A DNA stretch of 64,000 nt from Firm-08 sp045546995 (GTDB lineage Bacteria > Bacillota > Clostridia > Oscillospirales > QAKW01), in contig JAZQDW010000055.1 in NCBI GenBank assembly GCA_045546995.1, positions 88,192 through 152,191 of the forward strand. The letters run 5' to 3'. The notes under the pieces were generated by a model that did not search any database, was not told where the DNA came from, and worked only from the letters and a program-made list of their open reading frames with translations. A program made the position numbers and the translations under genes. This document shows positions 59,288 through 64,000 of the stretch, piece after piece. The stretch's first letter is position 1. Every line of letters begins with the position of its first letter.

Positions 59288-60296
59288 TGTTTCTTTTCCG
59301 GGACTCGGAATCGGTGAGTTTGCTGTAAATCCCGATGCTTTTTCCATTGGCGGGCTGACGATTAAGTGGTATGCGATCTGTATTTGCATAGGACTGATTC
59401 TTGCATTTATTTACGGGGAGAGAAAGGCGTCATATTTCGGTTTAAAGAACGACGATTTTTTGGATCTGGTTTTAATTTGCGTTCCGGCGGGCCTGTTGGG
59501 CGCCCGCGTGGGCTACATATTGATGGATCTGAAAAGTTTTCCGACGTTTAAATCAATGATTTCGGTCTGGAACGGCGGCTTGTCTATTTACGGCGGTTTG
59601 ATTGCAGCCTTTATTGCAATTATCGTCGTTTGCAAATTTAAGAAAATCAATGTTTTTAACGTTTTGGATCTGGCGGGCAGTGGTATTTTGATCGGTCAGA
59701 TCGTTGGTCGGTTTGGAAATTTCTTTAACATTGAGGTTTATGGTGTGCAGACCAATTTACCCTGGCGTATGGGCATTGGAATGGACGGCATTGCAGAATT
59801 TGTACATCCGCTGTTTCTGTATGAAGCTCTGTGGAATTTGATCGGCTTTGTGCTGATTCTGGCGTTTCTTGATCAGAGAAAATTCCGCGGCGAGGTCTTT
59901 TTGTGGTATACAGGCTGGTACGGCCTCGGCAGAGCGTGGATGGAGGGGTTGCGTGACGAGCAGTTCCAATTGATGGCAGGCTCTATTAAAATCAATCAAA
60001 TGATTGCCGTTTGCGCAGTTGTACTGTCGCTGGCTGCATGGATATTTTTCCGTTTTGTGAAAACGTCGGTCCACATTGACAGCGATGAGATCGAAAAAAC
60101 GCTCAGCCTGCGGGAGTTGCATCGTCTGCGCGTGGAGCAAGCAAAAAAACGACAGGAAGAAAAGTATGATTCTCAGTTTGGTGAGGAATTGGAAGAAGAG
60201 GCTGCTATCACAGAAGAAGAATACGTGATGAAGCAGGTTTTTGACAGACTCGAGGATGGGGAAGAGGAGGAATCCGGCGATGGCAGTGAAGATTGA
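59280..60296 (+). CDS. lgt: Prolipoprotein diacylglyceryl transferase with an acidic C-terminal extension
   Basis: First enzyme of lipoprotein maturation; membrane-embedded. 338 residues. Signature GRFGNFFNIEVYG (Lgt motif), AGLLGARVGYILMD and WNGGLSIYGG. After the final helix (about residue 258) there is a charged cytoplasmic tail of about 80 residues, strongly acidic at the end. Relevant to the lipoproteins in this window. The last 17 bp overlap folD, whose ribosome binding site lies within this gene. Confidence 0.95.
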   Translation: MNSVSFPGLGIGEFAVNPDAFSIGGLTIKWYAICICIGLILAFIYGERKASYFGLKNDDFLDLVLICVPAGLLGARVGYILMDLKSFPTFKSMISVWNGGLSIYGGLIAAFIAIIVVCKFKKINVFNVLDLAGSGILIGQIVGRFGNFFNIEVYGVQTNLPWRMGIGMDGIAEFVHPLFLYEALWNLIGFVLILAFLDQRKFRGEVFLWYTGWYGLGRAWMEGLRDEQFQLMAGSIKINQMIAVCAVVLSLAAWIFFRFVKTSVHIDSDEIEKTLSLRELHRLRVEQAKKRQEEKYDSQFGEELEEEAAITEEEYVMKQVFDRLEDGEEEESGDGSED

Positions 60297-61140
60297 CGGT
60301 AAAGCAATCAGTGAACAAATTAAAGAGGAGCTTCGTATACAGACGTTGGAGCTTAAAGAAAGAGGATTGGTTCCGGGCCTTGCCGTTGTATTGGTGGGGG
60401 ATGATCCGGCTTCTCAAACATACGTTCGTAACAAGACGCTGGCCTGTGAGCGTATCGGCTATCATTCGGAGCAATATAGACTTCCTGCTGAAACCACACA
60501 GCAAGAACTGCTGTCTTTGTTGGATCGATTGAATGCGGCCGAGCATATTCACGGCATTTTGGTACAGCTTCCTTTGCCGTCTCATCTGGACAAGCAGGCA
60601 GTTATCAATCATATTTTGCCTGCCAAAGACGTGGATGCATTTCATCCGATTAACGTTGGCAAAATTATGACCGGTAATTTTGATTTTCTGCCTTGTACAC
60701 CCGCCGGCGTAATGGAACTACTGGAGCGCAGTGGAATTGACGTTTGCGGAAAGCATTGCGTTGTGATCGGCAGAAGCGATATTGTTGGTAAACCTCAAGC
60801 AATGTTGATGTTGCATAAAAACGCAACTGTAACGATTTGCCATTCCCGCACCAAGGACCTGCCCGCGATAACGCGAAGCGCTGATATTCTGGTTGCGGCG
60901 GTCGGTCGCGCCGGCTTCGTTACAGCTGATATGGTTAGTCCCGGCACGGTTGTTATTGACGTTGGTATTAACCGCGACAAAAACGGTAAACTGTGCGGAG
61001 ACGTTGATTTTGCAGAGGTCGAACCGATTGCAGACTATATCACCCCCGTCCCCGGCGGTGTCGGACCTATGACGATTGCAATGCTGATGAAGAATACTAT
61101 GACTGCGGCGCAAAACGCCTTTGCCGCTAAGGAGGAATAA
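60280..61140 (+). CDS. folD: Bifunctional methylenetetrahydrofolate dehydrogenase/cyclohydrolase
   Basis: One-carbon metabolism enzyme. 286 residues. Motifs: PGLAVVLVGDDPASQTYVRNK (catalytic Lys in YVRNK), GILVQLPLPSHLDK, DAFHPINVG, VVIGRSDIVGKPQAMLM and TPVPGGVGPMTIAMLM. ATG 60280, 9 nt after GAGGAGG. Overlaps lgt by 17 bp. Confidence 0.97.
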   Translation: MAVKIDGKAISEQIKEELRIQTLELKERGLVPGLAVVLVGDDPASQTYVRNKTLACERIGYHSEQYRLPAETTQQELLSLLDRLNAAEHIHGILVQLPLPSHLDKQAVINHILPAKDVDAFHPINVGKIMTGNFDFLPCTPAGVMELLERSGIDVCGKHCVVIGRSDIVGKPQAMLMLHKNATVTICHSRTKDLPAITRSADILVAAVGRAGFVTADMVSPGTVVIDVGINRDKNGKLCGDVDFAEVEPIADYITPVPGGVGPMTIAMLMKNTMTAAQNAFAAKEE

Positions 61141-61141
61141 T

Positions 61142-61828
61142 ATGCTTTCTATGCAACAAATTTTACTCTTATTGCTGGCTGCATTACCATATTTTGCACT
61201 GATTGTTTGGCTGCTCATAACACGTAAAACAGCGCAATTTTCATTTTCTTCTATGTTTTTAGGCGTGCTTGATATTGCTGTTGCATTAGCCGGCGGGGGC
61301 GTTGTGCTGCTCTTGATCGTCGGTAATTTCCCGCAAACCAACAGTACGTTGACAAATTCATTTCTGATCGGCGTTTTTGCGGGAATAACGGCGGCCGCAT
61401 TGGTCGTTGGTGAATTTTTTCGCTATATGGTTTTACGCAAAGAGCGTAATTCAAGTCAGGATGAGAAAGGCGCTTTGCCCGGCTTGTCCTTCGGTGTCGG
61501 CGTGTCTTTGGGCGAGTATGCCTTCTTTGTCGTGATGACGGTAATGAATCAGGATTTCAAAGTATCCATTGATATGGCCATTATGTTAATGGTTGATATT
61601 ATGATTCAGTTGTTAATATCTTTCGTGGCGTACGAACTGATCAAAAACAACAATTTTGCCTGTTTTGCCGTAGGCGGCCTGTATTATCTGTCGCTGTTTT
61701 TGCTGGTGGCGTTTAGCAGTTCTACGGTTTTGACGATCGTAACTAAGGTAATCGTCCTTGGTGTTGCAATCGGTTTGCTGATAGCATATTTGCCCAGCAG
61801 AAAGAACAGGGGAGTGATTGAAGGATGA
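61142..61828 (+). CDS. Polytopic membrane protein, possibly YhfC-like with altered metal site
   Basis: 228 residues, about seven hydrophobic segments. It has GEFFRYMVLRK and later GLSFGVGVSLGEYAFF, which line up with the ExxR and G-x-G-H-G-G-x-E words of the YhfC intramembrane-protease family, but the His-Gly-Gly is Val-Ser-Leu. So, if related, it probably lacks metal-dependent activity; the resemblance is by eye only. AAGGAGG selects ATG 61142. The next gene overlaps by 4 bp. Confidence 0.75.
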   Translation: MLSMQQILLLLLAALPYFALIVWLLITRKTAQFSFSSMFLGVLDIAVALAGGGVVLLLIVGNFPQTNSTLTNSFLIGVFAGITAAALVVGEFFRYMVLRKERNSSQDEKGALPGLSFGVGVSLGEYAFFVVMTVMNQDFKVSIDMAIMLMVDIMIQLLISFVAYELIKNNNFACFAVGGLYYLSLFLLVAFSSSTVLTIVTKVIVLGVAIGLLIAYLPSRKNRGVIEG

Positions 61829-62637
61829 ACTTGATTTCCGCTTTAGGCGCATATTTGGTTACGATTTTGATTTGCTTTGGCATTTTTGCTGTGTATTTTA
61901 AAAGCGCAAAAAAGAAACAGCAAAAATTTCATGTTGGTTATTTTTTGTGCGGCCTTGCTTTTTTTATCGTTTCTTTAATCGGTTATTATTTGTTGTTGAA
62001 GTATCATTTATCCATTAAAGACGGCGTTTCGGATTACTACAATACAGCCGTTTACCGTATTGCAATTATTTCTTTGATCACTCTTTTGATTTTTATTTTG
62101 ATTTGGATTTTCTCGATGAGGGTTTTTGTAAAACGGCAGGCGTTGACGGAATGTAAAGCGTTTTTTGCCGGCTTTACCTGTAGCGCCGCATTGCTGTTGG
62201 GTCTTTACTCCGTGTTTATGTTCCTACATCTTGCGGTGATGGGCTGCACGTCCGAACTGCTGGCTTTTGATACAACAAAACTTGCCTTTCAATTTGCGCC
62301 GGAAACGTACGTGTTTGTCTTTGCGCCCTTTTGGGGGCACGTTTCCTTCGCCGTTGCGTTCGCCAGTTTTTTCTTTTTTGGTATTTCCCTTGCGCTCATT
62401 TTAAACCGAATGGCAACAAAAGTGTTACCGTTTAAGATCAGTTTGGTTGTTTTTCTGCTGACAGCATTGGTGATGGTGATCATGATCAATCTGATCGCTT
62501 TTATGAAAATGTTGTCATTACCACATTATGTGATGGCAATCATTATGATCATACTCGATATCTTGTTATTCGGTCTGATTTGCTTGGTTCATCGCGAACG
62601 CATGGATGAAAGCGAATACGAGGAACAGTTTTCATAA
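61825..62637 (+). CDS. Polytopic membrane protein of unknown function
   Basis: 270 residues with about seven hydrophobic segments, beginning SALGAYLVTILICFGIFAVY. A pattern FWGHVSFAVAFASFFFFG (with His) sits near residue 170, and the C-terminus is charged (HRERMDESEYEEQFS). No family recognised. ATGA overlap with the preceding membrane gene, so the two proteins may work together. Confidence 0.75.
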   Translation: MNLISALGAYLVTILICFGIFAVYFKSAKKKQQKFHVGYFLCGLAFFIVSLIGYYLLLKYHLSIKDGVSDYYNTAVYRIAIISLITLLIFILIWIFSMRVFVKRQALTECKAFFAGFTCSAALLLGLYSVFMFLHLAVMGCTSELLAFDTTKLAFQFAPETYVFVFAPFWGHVSFAVAFASFFFFGISLALILNRMATKVLPFKISLVVFLLTALVMVIMINLIAFMKMLSLPHYVMAIIMIILDILLFGLICLVHRERMDESEYEEQFS

Positions 62638-62728
62638 CCATGTAGTAAAACTGTACAAAAAAAGACTGTTTTTTTAGTTTTTTTGAAGTTCCTTGTGCAA
62701 AGTTAACAAAAAAAATCCAAAAAATTGT

Positions 62729-62757
62729 TGAAAAAGTAAAGGAAATAGTGTAAGATG
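62729..62757 (+). promoter_or_regulatory. Promoter of the PucR/CdaR-type regulator gene
   Basis: TTGAAA (62729-62734), 17-bp spacer, TAAGAT (62752-62757). Confidence 0.6.
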
Positions 62758-62784
62758 TATGTATAAACTTTTGGGGGTAAACAC

Positions 62785-63870
62785 ATGTCTAACAGATTTT
62801 TCCAAGGAATTGTATATCAACTCAAAGAATCGATTGACCGTGTTGTCGGTGTTATTGATGAAAAAGGTTCTATTGTTTCCTGTAGTGATCTGATCAGAAT
62901 CGGGGAAGTATTTGAAAACGTTATTCCGTCAATTTCCGCTTCTATGGAATGTGTTGTTGACGGTGGTTTTACTTTCAAACCGCTGGATTCCAAGTCGGGT
63001 CTGGAGTACGTTGCCTTTGTCGAAGGTACGGATGAGCTGGCGGCAAAATTTGTATCTGTCGTTGCTATCACCTTGGCAAACACAAAGCAGTATTTTGATG
63101 AAAAATACGATAAGAACAATTTTGTTAAAAATGTTATTTTAGATAACATTCTGCCCGGCGACATTTATATTAAATCCAAAGAATTGCATTTTGAAACAGA
63201 TGCATTTCGCGTTGCAATGCTGATTCGCCTGTCAGACAAAAGTGACGTTTCGGCGTTTGATATTTTGCAAAATCTCTTTCCCGAAAAACAGAAGGATTTT
63301 ATTATTAACGTTAATGAGACCGACTTGGTTTTGGTTAAAGAGGTTAAAAGTTCTAATGATAATAAAGACCTTGAGAAGCTTGCCAAAAGTATCATTGATA
63401 TTTTGGGGAGCGAACTGTATCTTAAGGCATACATAGGCATTGGTACCATTGTCAACAACGTGCGCGATCTGCCACGTACCTTTAAAGAGGCACAGGTTGC
63501 TTTGGAAGTCGGTAAGGTGTTTGATACTGAGAAATTTATCATTTCTTATGACAATCTCGGCATCGGCCGTCTGATTTACCAATTGCCGACAACCTTGTGC
63601 GAAATGTTTTTGTCGGAAGTATTTAAGAAAGGCTCGATCGAGTCGCTGGATTATGAAACGCTGTTTACAATTCAAAAGTTTTTTGAAAACAACCTCAACG
63701 TTTCTGAAACCTCGAGAAAGCTGTTTGTTCACAGAAATACGCTTGTATACCGTCTTGAAAAGATCCGTAAGTTGACGGGGCTTGATTTAAGAAAGTTTGA
63801 TCACGCTATTGTATTTAAGGTGGCGCTGATGGTCAGACGGTATTTGGTTGCCAATCCGACCAAGTTTTAA
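62785..63870 (+). CDS. CdaR/PucR-family transcriptional regulator
   Basis: 361 residues. N-terminal GAF-like or sugar-diacid-recognition-like part starting FQGIVYQLKESIDRVVGVIDE, a GGDEF-like middle region (GIGTIVNNVRDLPRTFKEAQ) and a C-terminal PucR-type helix-turn-helix: FENNLNVSETSRKLFVHRNT then LVYRLEKIRKLTGLDLR. DNA-binding regulator; ligand and target unknown. GGGGG upstream of ATG 62785. Standalone gene. Confidence 0.88.
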   Translation: MSNRFFQGIVYQLKESIDRVVGVIDEKGSIVSCSDLIRIGEVFENVIPSISASMECVVDGGFTFKPLDSKSGLEYVAFVEGTDELAAKFVSVVAITLANTKQYFDEKYDKNNFVKNVILDNILPGDIYIKSKELHFETDAFRVAMLIRLSDKSDVSAFDILQNLFPEKQKDFIINVNETDLVLVKEVKSSNDNKDLEKLAKSIIDILGSELYLKAYIGIGTIVNNVRDLPRTFKEAQVALEVGKVFDTEKFIISYDNLGIGRLIYQLPTTLCEMFLSEVFKKGSIESLDYETLFTIQKFFENNLNVSETSRKLFVHRNTLVYRLEKIRKLTGLDLRKFDHAIVFKVALMVRRYLVANPTKF

Positions 63871-63967
63871 GCAGTGGAGGAGCATCCGAACACGCCTGAA
63901 AGTGCATAATTTCGGTGCTTTTTGGATTATCATCGTCGGCAGGCGTCAGCCTTGCCTCCTCCTCTGC
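63871..63967. repeat. Nested inverted-repeat structure at the right edge
   Basis: Outer arms GCAGTGGAGGAG (63871-63882) and CTCCTCCTCTGC (63956-63967) pair with one mismatch; inner arms ACGCCTG (63892-63898) and CAGGCGT (63940-63946) pair perfectly. It begins directly after the stop of the regulator gene. The remaining bases to 64000 hold nothing else I can name. Could be a dispersed repeat, or the 3' part of a minus-strand gene that starts outside the window. Confidence 0.6.
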
Positions 63968-64000
63968 ACCAAAAATCTCTTAAAATTCTGCGCTTTCGGG

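Overview
The window reads as chromosomal DNA of a low-to-mid GC, Gram-positive member of the Clostridia, probably an uncultured gut lineage; I cannot place it to family. The evidence is classic Firmicutes gene order (tig-clpP-clpX-lon-engB; scpA-scpB-DUF2953-ytfJ; comEC-holA; lepB-rbgA-rnhB-yraN; rpsB-tsf; greA-lysS), strong AGGAGG ribosome binding sites, several TTG/GTG starts, TTGnnn-N17-TATAAT promoters, the spore-associated protein YtfJ, a QueH-type queuosine enzyme, and DUF4830 and DUF6809-like genes. Almost all genes lie on the + strand, as expected for one replichore. I see no prophage, insertion sequence, CRISPR array, rRNA operon or conjugative module.

Layout. 1-8.3 kb: a truncated VanY-type carboxypeptidase (minus strand), tRNA-Met, a polysaccharide deacetylase, tRNA-Trp followed by a small hairpin-repeat array, putP, a YdcF-like protein, a low-molecular-weight phosphatase, a class A PBP and rpmB. 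8.3-14.3 kb: comEC-holA-RNase M5-like operon, a lipoprotein, a cysteine-rich protein of unknown function, and a roughly 310-bp element with about 36-bp inverted ends. 14.3-26.5 kb: ychF, an acyltransferase-like membrane protein, a degenerate P2-type ATPase, queH, rlmB, a 1000-residue protein that looks like a catalytically dead P1B-type ATPase with a long acidic N-terminal tail, an EF-G paralogue and two small genes. 26.5-31.9 kb: a sugar oxidoreductase/isomerase pair divergent from an AraC regulator, then a lysine riboswitch controlling an NhaC-family transporter. 31.9-43.4 kb: wecB, a DivIVA-like protein, rpsB-tsf with a structured leader, greA-lysS, and a lepB-rbgA-rnhB-yraN-dipeptidase-thrC run. 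43.4-56.6 kb: a phosphoesterase, the proteostasis cluster, the chromosome-segregation/sporulation cluster and two lipoproteins. 56.7-64 kb: the yfmF/yfmH pair, lgt-folD, two membrane proteins, a CdaR/PucR-type regulator, and a nested inverted repeat at the right edge.

Most of the window is housekeeping: translation, proteolysis, cell wall and chromosome segregation. The most unusual content is the pair of degenerate P-type ATPases within 7 kb of each other. The first keeps the phosphorylated Asp but has lost the TGE glutamate and the canonical cation ligands. The second keeps only the P1B membrane layout and has lost the catalytic Asp. Next in interest are the inverted-repeat element after the cysteine-rich gene, a three-way-junction leader ahead of rpsB, and several proteins with low-complexity extensions. 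All functional calls are from reading translated sequence and motifs; no database search was run.
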